A DNA stretch of 33,198 nt from JBEATZ01 sp041178545 (GCA_041178545.1 JBEGVB010000133.1:1-33198), one strand, 5' to 3'. Positions 25,398 to 33,076 are shown, numbered from the stretch's first letter. Notes: generated from the letters alone by a model not told the origin. Program-made: numbers and translations.

Positions 25398-25409
25398 GTC
25401 GTGCTCAGC
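25393..25409. terminator. Bidirectional hairpin containing both stop codons
   Basis: GCTGAG (25393-25398), loop TCGTG, CTCAGC (25404-25409). The left arm contains the TGA of the EamA gene and the right arm the stop of the convergent aminotransferase. It is short, so termination efficiency is unsure. Confidence 0.4.
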
Positions 25410-26478
25410 TGGTGATTGCGCGCAGCAGCCGACGCAGGCCCTCCACGGTGTGGTCGCCCATGTGGCCGATGCGGAACGTACTGCCCTTGAGGTTGCCGTA
25501 GCCGCGGTCGAGCACGAACCCCTGTTCCCTTGCTGCGCGTGCCATGGCCTCGACGTCGCGACCAGAGGACTGCAGGCTGCTCACGGTGGGGGAACGCACA
25601 GCCGGGTCCGCGACGTAGGGTTCGAAACCCCACTGCTGTGCCCACGCAAAGGTCTCGTGCTGCATGGCAGTGTGACGGCGCCAGCGTGCCTCGAGCGTCT
25701 CGGCACGGATGCGCTCCAGCTGCGCCGAGAGCGCGAACACCAGCGGGATGCAGGGTGTGGCCACCGTCTTCCCGGCCATGGTCTCCGGCACTGCCTGCAC
25801 GAAGTCGAGCAGCATGCCTCGCTCGGGCACCGAGGCCGCGCGTTCCAGTGCGCGCGGGGACAGCGCGTAGACGGTGAGGCCCGGTGCCAGCGCAAGGCAC
25901 TTCTGGGTGCCTGCGAAGGCGCAGTCGAGTCCCCAGGCCTCGAACTCCAGCACTGCGCCGGCGAGGCTGGTGACCACGTCGACGAGGACGAGGGTCTCCG
26001 GCGAGACCTCGCGCACCACGGCAGCGAGCTCGCGCAGTGGTTCGACCACGCCGGTCGAGGTCTCGTTGTGCGTGATGCACACGGCCTCGAACGGGGGCGA
26101 CGTCAGCAGCCTCTCCCGCAGTGCACCTGGTGCGTGTGCGCTGCCCCAGGGCGCCTCGAGTCGGTGCGCCCTGCGGCCGCACGACTCGGCAATGCCGGCC
26201 CAGCGTTCGCCGAAGGCACCGCAGGTCAGGTGCAGGACGGAGCCGCCACGCGGCACCAGGTTGCGCAGCGATGCCTCCATCAGCGCAGTGGCGGGACAGG
26301 TCTCGAATGCAGCCGGGCCACGGGTGCGGAACAGGCCCTGCAGCCCGGTGCAAGTCGTCCGCACCAGTTCGACGAACCCTGCGGAACGGTGCCCGCACAG
26401 AGGCCGCGCGAGGATCGCACGCAGCTCCGGCAGCACCTCGGTGGGACCCGGGAGGAACAGCACGGGGTGGTCGCCCAT
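25405..26478 (-). CDS. Class V aminotransferase, probable phosphoserine aminotransferase
   Basis: A 357-residue PLP enzyme of the alanine-glyoxylate/serine-pyruvate aminotransferase type. The N-terminal LPGPTEVLP is the substrate-loop signature. NETSTGV (138-144), Asp167 in VDVVTS and the PLP lysine Lys193 in GTQKCLALAPG are in place, with the carboxylate-binding Arg336 in FRIGHMGD. Sequence alone fits several reactions. The gene lies 43 bp behind serB and in the same minus-strand run as serA, and no ordinary serC is present. I therefore infer that it transaminates 3-phosphohydroxypyruvate with glutamate. In some bacteria and archaea an AGAT-type enzyme plays this role. Serine-glyoxylate aminotransferase is the main alternative. 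Confidence 0.88.
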   Translation of the reverse strand: MGDHPVLFLPGPTEVLPELRAILARPLCGHRSAGFVELVRTTCTGLQGLFRTRGPAAFETCPATALMEASLRNLVPRGGSVLHLTCGAFGERWAGIAESCGRRAHRLEAPWGSAHAPGALRERLLTSPPFEAVCITHNETSTGVVEPLRELAAVVREVSPETLVLVDVVTSLAGAVLEFEAWGLDCAFAGTQKCLALAPGLTVYALSPRALERAASVPERGMLLDFVQAVPETMAGKTVATPCIPLVFALSAQLERIRAETLEARWRRHTAMQHETFAWAQQWGFEPYVADPAVRSPTVSSLQSSGRDVEAMARAAREQGFVLDRGYGNLKGSTFRIGHMGDHTVEGLRRLLRAITS

Positions 26479-26521
26479 GCCGTCATCGTCGCCCGTGGCC
26501 CGGTGCCGTGGAAGTCCGGGT

Positions 26522-27256
26522 TCAGGCCGGGGCGCGCATCGCCCGTTCCAGCAGCAGCCCGAAGGTCGGCTCGCCGCCGAGCCGGGCGAGTTCCTCGTCG
26601 GTGAGGACCCATGCCAGCAGCGGTGCCAGCGTGGGGGACTCGATCCAGTACCGGGCGCGCTCCTTCACGACGGGCCGCAAGGCGATGCCGCCGAACCCCA
26701 CGAACCGTTCGCAGTGCCCCTGCACCTCGAGGTCCGTTGCCCCGTCGCCGACGAAGCAGAGTGGGTGGTGGTCGCGCGGCAGCGCGTCGACGAGGAGCGC
26801 CTTGCCCCCGTTGCGCCAGAGCAGCGAGTCACGGTCGAACCCTGCATACGCGCCTGCGGGGTCGAAGTGCAGCGGCACCGCGTGCGCGAGCGTAGGGTCG
26901 ATGCCCAGGTGGGCTGCGAGCATCCGCACGGGTACGTCGATGCCGCCGCTCACGATGCCCACGCGCTTGCCGAGGAACTGCAGGGCCGACACGACTGCCT
27001 GTGCGTCGGGCGTGACCCGCTGGACGTAGAGCCTGCCGACCTGTTCGAGGAAGGCGCGTCGCGGGGCGAGCATCGCGAGCCGTTGCTCGTAGACGTCCGC
27101 GAGCGGGCGCCTGCCCTCCATCGCCTCGCGCGTCATGCGCGCGATGTCGTCGCGCAGTGCTGCGGGTGCCTCCGCCAACAACTCGTCCACGCCCTCGATG
27201 CTGGTGAGGGTGCTGTCGCAGTCGAAGTAGACCGAGGCGAAGGGCGGCGCAGGCAC
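26522..27256 (-). CDS. serB: Phosphoserine phosphatase (SerB), HAD superfamily
   Basis: A 244-residue HAD phosphatase for the last step of serine synthesis. Motif I is FDCDSTLT with Asp12 and Asp14 (nucleophile and acid/base), motif II is the Ser of VSGG (103), motif III Lys152, and motif IV FVGDGATDLE with Asp171 and Asp175. The helical cap after motif I (residues 20-80, with EGVDELLAEA) carries the Glu expected to contact the serine amine. The start codon is GTG (27254-27256); it has no Shine-Dalgarno, but TATCCT lies 6 nt upstream. A C-terminal extension of about 35 residues beyond motif IV is longer than in minimal SerB. Genome neighbours serA and the class V aminotransferase support the function. 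Confidence 0.9.
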   Translation of the reverse strand: MPAPPFASVYFDCDSTLTSIEGVDELLAEAPAALRDDIARMTREAMEGRRPLADVYEQRLAMLAPRRAFLEQVGRLYVQRVTPDAQAVVSALQFLGKRVGIVSGGIDVPVRMLAAHLGIDPTLAHAVPLHFDPAGAYAGFDRDSLLWRNGGKALLVDALPRDHHPLCFVGDGATDLEVQGHCERFVGFGGIALRPVVKERARYWIESPTLAPLLAWVLTDEELARLGGEPTFGLLLERAMRAPA

Positions 27257-27262
27257 CAGGTC

Positions 27263-27268
27263 AGGATA
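27263..27268 (-). promoter_or_regulatory. Possible -10 box of serB (TATCCT)
   Basis: TATCCT on the minus strand ends 6 nt before the GTG start. It may allow separate, leaderless transcription of serB and the aminotransferase. No clear -35. Confidence 0.35.
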
Positions 27269-27274
27269 CGGACC

Positions 27275-27406
27275 CTAGCCGCCCATGCTGTGCAGCACCC
27301 AGTAGATCCCGCCGATGATCAGGCCACCGAGGAGCCCGAACCCGAGGTCGATCATCAGGCGCTGCCCCGGGGTGTGCTTCTTCGGGTAGTCACCCACGGG
27401 AGGCAT
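27275..27406 (-). CDS. 43-residue membrane miniprotein in the serine cluster
   Basis: A short open frame that ends 18 bp before serB on the same strand. The product begins MPPVGDYPKKHTPGQR, a basic, soluble head, followed by one hydrophobic helix (about residues 21-38: LGFGLLGGLIIGGIYWVL) and ends HSMGG. The charge distribution fits a single-span inner-membrane peptide with the basic head in the cytoplasm. Two starts are possible: the ATG (27404-27406), which has almost no spacing to GAGG, or the GTG three codons later, which sits 9 nt behind GAGG and is better placed. Glycine-rich helix packing (GLLGGLIIGG) suggests oligomerisation. I do not recognise the family; its coding status rests on the clean helix and the ribosome site. 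Confidence 0.55.
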   Translation of the reverse strand: MPPVGDYPKKHTPGQRLMIDLGFGLLGGLIIGGIYWVLHSMGG

Positions 27407-27475
27407 CCTCGCAGGGGCGGGAACAGGGGTTCGGGTGCGACGTCGACATGAAGGAGATGTCGTGGGAAGGGACGC

Positions 27476-27505
27476 GGGCAGGGACCCGACCCGGGTCCCT
27501 TGCCC
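27476..27505 (-). terminator. Strong hairpin between serA and the serB group
   Basis: GGGACCCG (27481-27488), loop ACC, CGGGTCCC (27492-27499), extended by an A-T pair and GGGC/GCCC across a one-base bulge. It lies 130 bases behind the serA stop on the minus strand. No T-run, but it is the most stable structure in the 228-bp spacer (27407-27634), which otherwise shows no gene. Confidence 0.5.
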
Positions 27506-27634
27506 TGCAAGCGCGCATCTTTTCGCCCTCGCCGTCCCGGGGACAGGGATTCCACGGGCCGTGGTGGCCCGACCCGCGGCACTGTCAACACGCGCAGGGG
27601 TGGGCTGCCGGAACCCGGAGGATCTTGGCCCTAC

Positions 27635-29212
27635 TCAGAGCACCTGTACGGCGCGGTCGATCCCGGGCAGTGCTGCAAGGGCACCGTGTTCGGCAGCCGA
27701 GAGGGCGCGGTCGGCCTGCAGCACGGCGAGGGCACTGCCTTCGTTCCCCGTGCTGCAGGTCTGCATGCGGGTGATGTTGACACCGAGGGACCCCAGCAGC
27801 GTGCCGATGCGCCCCACGACGCCAGGTGTGTCGCGGTGGAGGCAAACGAGGCACGGTGGCTCGGGGATCACGTCCATCGGGATGCCGTCGAGTTCCACGA
27901 GACGGCCGTGCCGGTGGCCAAGGACCGTGCCAGCTGCCGTGTGGCAGGCGCCGTCGACCTCCAGCTCCACCTGCACCAGGTTGACGAAGTCGCGCTTCCA
28001 GCTCGAGGCGTGCGCAGCAGTGGCGATGCCGGCCGCGGACGCGACCCGGCGGGCGTTGACCGGGGTCACCGGCGAACCGGTGACCCGGCGCAGTGCGCCC
28101 ACGAGGGCGGCAACGGTCAGCGCTTCGAGACCGTTGGCCGCGACGGCTCCCTGTGCGCGCAACTCGATGCGCTGCACCCGCCCCGGGTGCAACTGCACGA
28201 GGAACGAGGCTAGCCGCTGGACCAGCGTGAGGTGGGGACCGAGGAGTGCTGCGTCCGCCCGCGCCACGCGTGGGACGTTCACCCCGTCGAGCACCACCCC
28301 GTCCCTGAGGGCCATCACCACCTGTTGGGCCATTGCGAGCGACACGCCTTGGCGTGCCTCGTGGGTGGAGGCACCGAGGTGTGGCGTGAGCAGCAGGTTG
28401 GGTGCGCCCCGCAGCGGGCTGTCGGCAGGCAGCGGTTCCACCTCGAACACGTCGAGTGCCGCGCCTGCGAGTTGGCCCGTGTGCAGTGCCTCGCACAAGG
28501 CGGCCTCGTCGACGATGCCACCGCGTGCCGCGTGCACCAGCCGTGCGCCGCGCTTCATCGCGGCGAGTTGGTCCCGGCCCAGCAGGTGGCGCGAGGCATC
28601 CGTGAGGGGCACGTGGACCGACACGAAGTCCGCGGCCGCAAGCAGCTCCTCGAACGGCACCATGCGCACCCCGGCAGGTGCGTTCTCCTGCGCCACGAAG
28701 GGGTCGTGTGCCACGACCACCATGCCCAGCCCGCGGGCGCGGTCTGCCACCACGCGGCCGATCCTGCCCAGCCCGAGGACCCCCAGCGTCTTGCCGGTGA
28801 CCTCCACGCCGGTGAAGCGCGACCGTTCCCAGCGGCCGCTGCGCACCGACGCGTCGGCTGCCGCCACGTTGCGGGCCAGCGCGAGCAGCAGGGCGACGGC
28901 ATGCTCGCCGGTGGTCGTCGCTCCTGCCTCGGGTGTGTTCATCACCACGATGCCTCGCTGGGTTGCTGCAGCCACGTCGATGTTGTCCACGCCGATGCCC
29001 GCGCGGCCCACGAGCACCAGGTCGGCTGCCAGCTCGAGCGATCGCTCGGTCACCTGCGTCGCCGAGCGCACGACCAGCGCGTGCACGCCCACGAGCGCCT
29101 CGCGCAGGGAGGACTCGTCCATGCCCTTGCGCACCACGACCTCGCCGACCTGCCGCAGCAGCTGGAGCGCTTCCTCCGTCAGGTCGTCCGCCACGAGGAT
29201 CCGGTACCGCAT
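27635..29212 (-). CDS. serA: D-3-phosphoglycerate dehydrogenase, type I with ACT domain
   Basis: Oxidises 3-phosphoglycerate to 3-phosphohydroxypyruvate with NAD, the committed step of serine synthesis. The 525-residue protein has the long type I layout: nucleotide-binding GLGRIG (147-152), catalytic Arg230 (HAARGG), Glu in VFEVEP (about 257) and His278 (TPHLGAST), an allosteric substrate-binding domain (about 310-445) and a C-terminal ACT domain (about 455-525, HRDTPGVVGRIGTLLG). ACT domains of this type bind serine for feedback inhibition, so that control is likely here. I chose the ATG at 29210-29212; an upstream in-frame start adds 11 residues without match. A TTGTGC-17-GAAGAT promoter ends 6 nt before it, so the mRNA is probably leaderless. 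Confidence 0.97.
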   Translation of the reverse strand: MRYRILVADDLTEEALQLLRQVGEVVVRKGMDESSLREALVGVHALVVRSATQVTERSLELAADLVLVGRAGIGVDNIDVAAATQRGIVVMNTPEAGATTTGEHAVALLLALARNVAAADASVRSGRWERSRFTGVEVTGKTLGVLGLGRIGRVVADRARGLGMVVVAHDPFVAQENAPAGVRMVPFEELLAAADFVSVHVPLTDASRHLLGRDQLAAMKRGARLVHAARGGIVDEAALCEALHTGQLAGAALDVFEVEPLPADSPLRGAPNLLLTPHLGASTHEARQGVSLAMAQQVVMALRDGVVLDGVNVPRVARADAALLGPHLTLVQRLASFLVQLHPGRVQRIELRAQGAVAANGLEALTVAALVGALRRVTGSPVTPVNARRVASAAGIATAAHASSWKRDFVNLVQVELEVDGACHTAAGTVLGHRHGRLVELDGIPMDVIPEPPCLVCLHRDTPGVVGRIGTLLGSLGVNITRMQTCSTGNEGSALAVLQADRALSAAEHGALAALPGIDRAVQVL

Positions 29213-29218
29213 GGCCGG

Positions 29219-29247
29219 ATCTTCACGGGCCGAGCACAGTCGCACAA
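29219..29247 (-). promoter_or_regulatory. Promoter of serA
   Basis: On the minus strand TTGTGC (29247-29242), a 17-nt spacer and GAAGAT (29224-29219). The -10 ends 6 nt before the ATG, so the start codon would lie at or very near the transcript 5' end. Confidence 0.45.
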
Positions 29248-29272
29248 ACGAAAGCCAGCAGGACCCAGCGGC

Positions 29273-31204
29273 TCAGCGGGCGCCCTTGCCGAGCAGGATC
29301 ACGCCGATCGTGCGCAGCACGATGTTCATGTCGAAGAGCGCGCTCATGTTCTTCAGGTAGTAGAGGTCGTAGCGCAGCTTCTCCATCGCGTCCTCGACCG
29401 ACGCGCCGTATTCGATGCGCACCTGGGCCCAGCCGGTCAGGCCCGGCTTGACCGTGTGGCGCAGCGGGTAGAACGGCAGTTGCTTGGTGAGCTGGGCGAC
29501 GAAGTGGGGGCGTTCCGGACGCGGTCCCACGAACGACATGTGACCCGCCAGGACGTTGAGGAACTGCGGGATCTCGTCGATGCGCGTGATGCGCAGGAAC
29601 CTGCCCACGGGCGTGATGCGGTCGTCGTCGACCTTCGCCCAGACCGGCCCGGTCTCGCGCTCAGCATCCGGGCGCATGGTGCGGAACTTCACCAGCCGGA
29701 ACACCTTGCCGTCCTGGCCCACGCGTTCCTGCACGAAGAACAGCGGGCCGCGGCTGGTTGCGAGGATCGCGACCGTGGCGAGCAGGCAGATGGGCATCGA
29801 GAGCACGAGCCCGAGGACGGACAGGGCCACGTCCATGCAGCGCTTGAGCGCGAGGGTGGTCGGGTGCTTGCCGAACCCCTGGTTGTAGATCAGGTAGCTC
29901 GGACGCATCGACTCGATGGCGAGCTTGCCTGCGAGCCGCTCGTACATGGCCTCGCGTTCCTCCACGAGGATGCCTTGCATGCGCACGTCGAGCAGGGCCT
30001 CGACCGGGACCCTGCCACGCCGTTCGCGCAGGCACACGAGCACGCGCGCGATGCCATGGCGCACGCACAGCTCGGGCAGGTCCTCGATGCGGCCCAGCAC
30101 GCGCTTCCACGGGACCTCGGCCGGGGCCAGTTCCGTCTGCGCGTCCTCGGCCACCAGCCCGACCAGTTCGAAGCCGGAGAGCGGGTTCTCGACCACCATC
30201 TGGCCGATCTGCTGCGCACTCGTGTCGGTGCCGAGGATCAGCACCTGCTCACCGAAGCGCCACTTGAAGAAGAACCAGTGGAACGTGAGGCGCCACGCGA
30301 ACAGGACGCCGAACGACGCGGCCATCACCCCGATGAGACGGTAGGTCTTGCCGGTCTCCGCGGCGATGCCGGGGAAGTGGAAGAGGCTCGGGGCAGCGAG
30401 GATCAGCAGGGCGACGACGACGAGGGCGTGGCCGAGCGCGTAGAGGAGGCGGTTGGGCAGTTCGGCGCGGTTCTGTGACACGCGCCAGTCGTAGAGGTCG
30501 TTGTAGGAGAGGGCGACCTGCGACGCCCCGGCGACGATGAAGCAGGAGGCGAGCGTGCGCAGCAACTCGTCGAGGTCCGACGCCATGCCCTCCGAGAACA
30601 CGCCGACCGGTGGCAGGTTGGTGCCCGCGAAGAGGAGTCCCGTGAGCAGCACGGACTCGCTCGCGATCAGCAGCAGCTTCCGCCGCGGAAAGATCTGTTC
30701 CGCTAGCGTGGGCATGGGCGGTGGGAGCTGAGGGAGTGCAAGGTACTCGGAGATCGGCGATCCACGCGGGCGAAGTTCAGCGCACGCGCGGTTTGCGTTC
30801 CCTCGATCCGGGGGGGCGACCGACCGCACTGCCGGGAAATGCAACAGCTCGGGTGGGGAGCCATCCTGCCACCGCACGGCCACGATGTCGACCCGCAGGT
30901 TCCTGGGGCGCGGGCGCAGGGTCGGGCCGAGGGCGCGGAGGGCGCGTTCGATTCGGTCGAACTGTGGGGTCCGTGCCGTGCGTTCGGGGGCGGGGTGGGC
31001 CCCACTCGACTTCACCTCGACTGCGGCCCAGGTGCGTCCGCGCCGCACGAGCAGGTCGATCTCCGCACCGGCAGCGCGGAGCCGGTGGGCGACGACGCGC
31101 CAGCCCCTTGCGCGGAGGGCCGCAGCGACGAGCGCCTCACCGCGGGCGCCGACCGTGCGGCGCCCCGGACGGTCACTTCTTGGCGTCGCCCTTGGCGGCC
31201 TCAT
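29273..31204 (-). CDS. YraN-like nuclease domain open into polyprenyl sugar transferase
   Basis: One open frame of 643 codons. Residues 1-128 are a YraN/UPF0102 protein with PD-(D/E)xK acids: GARGE (Glu23), GAEIDLLV (Asp50), AVEVKS (Glu63, Lys65). Residues 129-163 are a linker without family match. Residues 164-643 are a full 480-residue polyprenyl glycosylphosphotransferase. That part has N-terminal membrane helices, a Rossmann-like segment (GEQVLILGTDTSA), then the catalytic domain with KFRTM, IDEIPQFLNVL, GPRPERP and PGLTGWAQV. It resembles the exopolysaccharide sugar transferases associated with PEP-CTERM systems and should load the first sugar phosphate onto undecaprenyl phosphate. The ATG at 31204 has GGAG 4 nt upstream. 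A second start at 30713-30715 has no ribosome site. No stop separates the parts. Either a fusion, or two genes joined by an indel error in the G7 run at 30810-30816. Confidence 0.7.
   Translation of the reverse strand: MRPPRATPRSDRPGRRTVGARGEALVAAALRARGWRVVAHRLRAAGAEIDLLVRRGRTWAAVEVKSSGAHPAPERTARTPQFDRIERALRALGPTLRPRPRNLRVDIVAVRWQDGSPPELLHFPAVRSVAPPDRGNANRACAELRPRGSPISEYLALPQLPPPMPTLAEQIFPRRKLLLIASESVLLTGLLFAGTNLPPVGVFSEGMASDLDELLRTLASCFIVAGASQVALSYNDLYDWRVSQNRAELPNRLLYALGHALVVVALLILAAPSLFHFPGIAAETGKTYRLIGVMAASFGVLFAWRLTFHWFFFKWRFGEQVLILGTDTSAQQIGQMVVENPLSGFELVGLVAEDAQTELAPAEVPWKRVLGRIEDLPELCVRHGIARVLVCLRERRGRVPVEALLDVRMQGILVEEREAMYERLAGKLAIESMRPSYLIYNQGFGKHPTTLALKRCMDVALSVLGLVLSMPICLLATVAILATSRGPLFFVQERVGQDGKVFRLVKFRTMRPDAERETGPVWAKVDDDRITPVGRFLRITRIDEIPQFLNVLAGHMSFVGPRPERPHFVAQLTKQLPFYPLRHTVKPGLTGWAQVRIEYGASVEDAMEKLRYDLYYLKNMSALFDMNIVLRTIGVILLGKGAR
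30810..30816. other. G7 homopolymer in the yraN/sugar-transferase linker
   Basis: Seven consecutive G on the plus strand (C7 in the coding sense) lie where the YraN domain ends. Removing one base moves YraN into a frame that stops at TAG (30703-30705), 13 nt inside the sugar-transferase start. That would restore the ordinary two-gene overlap. Confidence 0.7.
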
Positions 31205-31610
31205 CGCGCTCCACGCGCACGATGGCGGCCTTGTCGAAGGTCATGCGGACGGTGTCCACCTTGAGGGTGATGGTCTTGTCGTTGATCGCGGCGATCTCGC
31301 CGTGCAAGCCGCCGTTGGTCACGACCGTGTCGCCCTTCTGCAGCGAACTCATCATCTTCTGCGCCTCCTTCCGGCGGCGCTGCTCCGGGCGCAGGATCAT
31401 GAAGTACATGAGCAGGCCGAACAGGCCGAACATCATCAGCGTGTTCGGGTCCGAGCAGGGATTCACCTGGCCCGGTGCAGGGCCTCCAGGCGTTTGGGTG
31501 GCAGTCGATTCCGCCCCGCCCCCAGCTTGCCCCTTGTCGGCAGGCCCGTCCGTGGGGTTGCCAGGGTCCTGGGTCAGTGCGAGGAGGACGAAGGGTGCGT
31601 GCGCGGTCAT
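31173..31610 (-). CDS. yajC: YajC, preprotein translocase accessory subunit
   Basis: A 145-residue single-span protein. The membrane helix (about 58-74, LMMFGLFGLLMYFMILRP) is followed by the conserved EQRRRKEAQKM and then the soluble block LQKGDTVVTNGGLHGEIAAI, the hallmark of YajC, which supports SecDF in protein export. The first 50 residues are an Ala/Gly/Pro/Thr-rich extension absent from ordinary 110-residue YajC. The start ATG (31608-31610) precedes this extension; a longer frame upstream has a less likely start. Unusually, no secD, secF or tgt is adjacent. Its 3' end overlaps the yraN start by 32 bp. On its own strand TATATT lies 36 nt upstream. Confidence 0.9.
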   Translation of the reverse strand: MTAHAPFVLLALTQDPGNPTDGPADKGQAGGGAESTATQTPGGPAPGQVNPCSDPNTLMMFGLFGLLMYFMILRPEQRRRKEAQKMMSSLQKGDTVVTNGGLHGEIAAINDKTITLKVDTVRMTFDKAAIVRVERDEAAKGDAKK

Positions 31611-31625
31611 CGAGGGGACTTGGGT

Positions 31626-31654
31626 TTGGGAAAGGAAGGGCGAGGCAATATAGG
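31626..31654 (+). promoter_or_regulatory. Divergent promoter of mnmA and yajC
   Basis: For mnmA: TTGGGA (31626-31631), 17 nt, TATAGG (31649-31654). The minus strand reads TATATT (31652-31647) as a -10 for yajC, with a weak -35. The AATATA core is the only A/T island in the 74-bp spacer. Confidence 0.5.
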
Positions 31655-31684
31655 GATGGGCCCGTCCCCAGACCACGATTCCCG

Positions 31685-32728
31685 ATGACCCGCACCCTGG
31701 TTGCCATGTCCGGCGGCGTCGACAGCAGTGTCGCCGCCCTCCTGCTCCAACAGCAGGGGCACGAGGTGGTGGGTGTGTTCATGCGCAACGGGGTCTCCGG
31801 CAAGGGTGGCGCGTCGGAGAAGTCGTGCTGTTCCGCATCCGACGCGCGGGATGCCGCCGTCGTCGCAGAGCGGCTCGGGATGCCGTTCTACGCGATGGAC
31901 TACAGCCGGGAGTTCGGCGCGTTGATGGACCACTTTGCCGCGGAGTACCGCAGCGGCCGCACGCCCAACCCCTGTGTGCTGTGCAACACCGAACTCAAGT
32001 TCGGGCACCTGCTGCAACTCGCAAGGGACCTCGGTGCCGATGCCGTGGCCACCGGCCACTACGCACGCACCGAGTCGGGCAGGCTGTTGCGCCCCGTCGA
32101 CCGCGACAAGGACCAGACCTACTACCTCTTCGGCGTCGAGCGCGCGGCACTCACCCGCATGCTGTTCCCGCTGGGATCCCTGCACAAGGCGGAGGTCAGG
32201 GCGATGGCCGAGCGCGCTGGGCTGCCGACGGCACGCAAGCTGGAGTCGATGGAGATCTGCTTCGTGACCTCGGGCGACTACCGCGACGTGGTGCGGAGCC
32301 GCGGCGGCGGCGGCAGGCCCGGCCGCTTCGTCGATGCGGCAGGCATCGAGCTCGGCAGGCACGACGGCGTCGACGGGTTCACCATCGGCCAGCGCCGCGG
32401 CCTGCCGGCGCTCGGGGTCCCGCACTACGTCGGCCGGATCGACGCCGCGAGCGGGGACGTGGTGTTGGTGCCGCGCGAGGGGCTGGCCCGGCGGCACGCC
32501 TTGGTGCGCGGCCTCAACTGGTTGGTGGAGCCGCCCGGTGTCGGTGTGCCCGTGCGCGCTGCGGTGCAGGTGAGGGCGCGCAGCGCCGCGGCCCCGGCGA
32601 CCGTGACCGTGCAGGAAGAAGGTGTGGCCCTGGTGGACTTCGACGCGCCGGTGGATGCCGTCACCCCGGGACAGGCAGCGGTCTTCCACGACGGCGAACT
32701 CGTACTGGGCGGCGGCTGGATCGACTGA
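31685..32728 (+). CDS. mnmA: tRNA-specific 2-thiouridylase MnmA
   Basis: Thiolates U34 of tRNA for Lys, Glu and Gln at position 2, using ATP and a persulfide relay. The 347-residue protein has the PP-loop SGGVDSS (9-15), the catalytic pair Cys100 (NPCVLCN) and Cys192 (MEICFV), tRNA-binding ATGHYAR (122-128), DKDQTYYLF (141-149) and QRRGLPALG near 240. The C-terminal beta-barrel follows. Cys97 in NPCVLCN sits where most homologues have Asp; the relay cysteines are both present. Length is close to the family norm. The ATG has no Shine-Dalgarno and a short leader of about 25 nt behind a TTGGGA/TATAGG promoter. Confidence 0.97.
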   Translation: MTRTLVAMSGGVDSSVAALLLQQQGHEVVGVFMRNGVSGKGGASEKSCCSASDARDAAVVAERLGMPFYAMDYSREFGALMDHFAAEYRSGRTPNPCVLCNTELKFGHLLQLARDLGADAVATGHYARTESGRLLRPVDRDKDQTYYLFGVERAALTRMLFPLGSLHKAEVRAMAERAGLPTARKLESMEICFVTSGDYRDVVRSRGGGGRPGRFVDAAGIELGRHDGVDGFTIGQRRGLPALGVPHYVGRIDAASGDVVLVPREGLARRHALVRGLNWLVEPPGVGVPVRAAVQVRARSAAAPATVTVQEEGVALVDFDAPVDAVTPGQAAVFHDGELVLGGGWID

Positions 32729-32751
32729 GCACCGTTCGGCGCGGAAACGCA

Positions 32752-32777
32752 GCGAGGCAGCCAGATGGCTGCCTCGC
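32752..32777. terminator. Strong bidirectional hairpin between mnmA and HU gene
   Basis: GCGAGGCAGCC, loop AGAT, GGCTGCCTCGC: a perfect 11-bp stem between two convergent genes. On the minus strand it is followed by TGCGTTTCC, giving a short T-run, so it best serves the HU gene while also blocking mnmA read-through. Confidence 0.7.
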
Positions 32778-32800
32778 AGTGCGTCGCGACGGTCGCGGGA

Positions 32801-33076
32801 TCAGACCGACTTCTTGAGCTTGGCACCGGCCTTGAAGCCGACGCCGCGCGAAGCCTTGATCTTGATCGGCTCGTTGGTCTGCGGGTTGCGGCCCATGCGG
32901 GCCTTGCGCTGCTTGACGGCAAAGGTGCCGAAGCCGGTGAGGGCCACGGCCTTGTCCTTCTTGAGGCCGCTGCCGATCGAGGTCAGCACGGTGTTGACGA
33001 CGAGCTGTGCGTGGGACTTGGAGCAGTCCTTGCCCAGCTTCTTGCGCACTTCGGCGACGAGATCTGCCTTGTTCAT
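32801..33076 (-). CDS. hup: HU-family DNA-binding protein
   Basis: A 91-residue nucleoid protein that bends DNA as a dimer. It begins MNKADLVAEVRKKLG, the HU helix 1, and has GFGTFAVKQRKARMGRNPQT (54-73), where the arm reaches the minor groove with the RNPQT tip, followed by FKAGAKLKKSV at the end. Residue spacing matches HU/IHF. The ATG at 33074-33076 has an excellent ribosome site (GGAGGAA, 33079-33085), stronger than any other gene in the window, and a canonical promoter. High expression is inferred. In-frame codons upstream would add a Pro-rich, non-homologous stretch and are rejected. Confidence 0.97.
   Translation of the reverse strand: MNKADLVAEVRKKLGKDCSKSHAQLVVNTVLTSIGSGLKKDKAVALTGFGTFAVKQRKARMGRNPQTNEPIKIKASRGVGFKAGAKLKKSV

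Noticed and set aside
27355..27591. A 78-codon minus-strand frame in the serA/serB spacer
   Set aside because: Arg/Pro/Gly-rich, no ribosome site, contains the strong hairpin and overlaps the better miniprotein frame.
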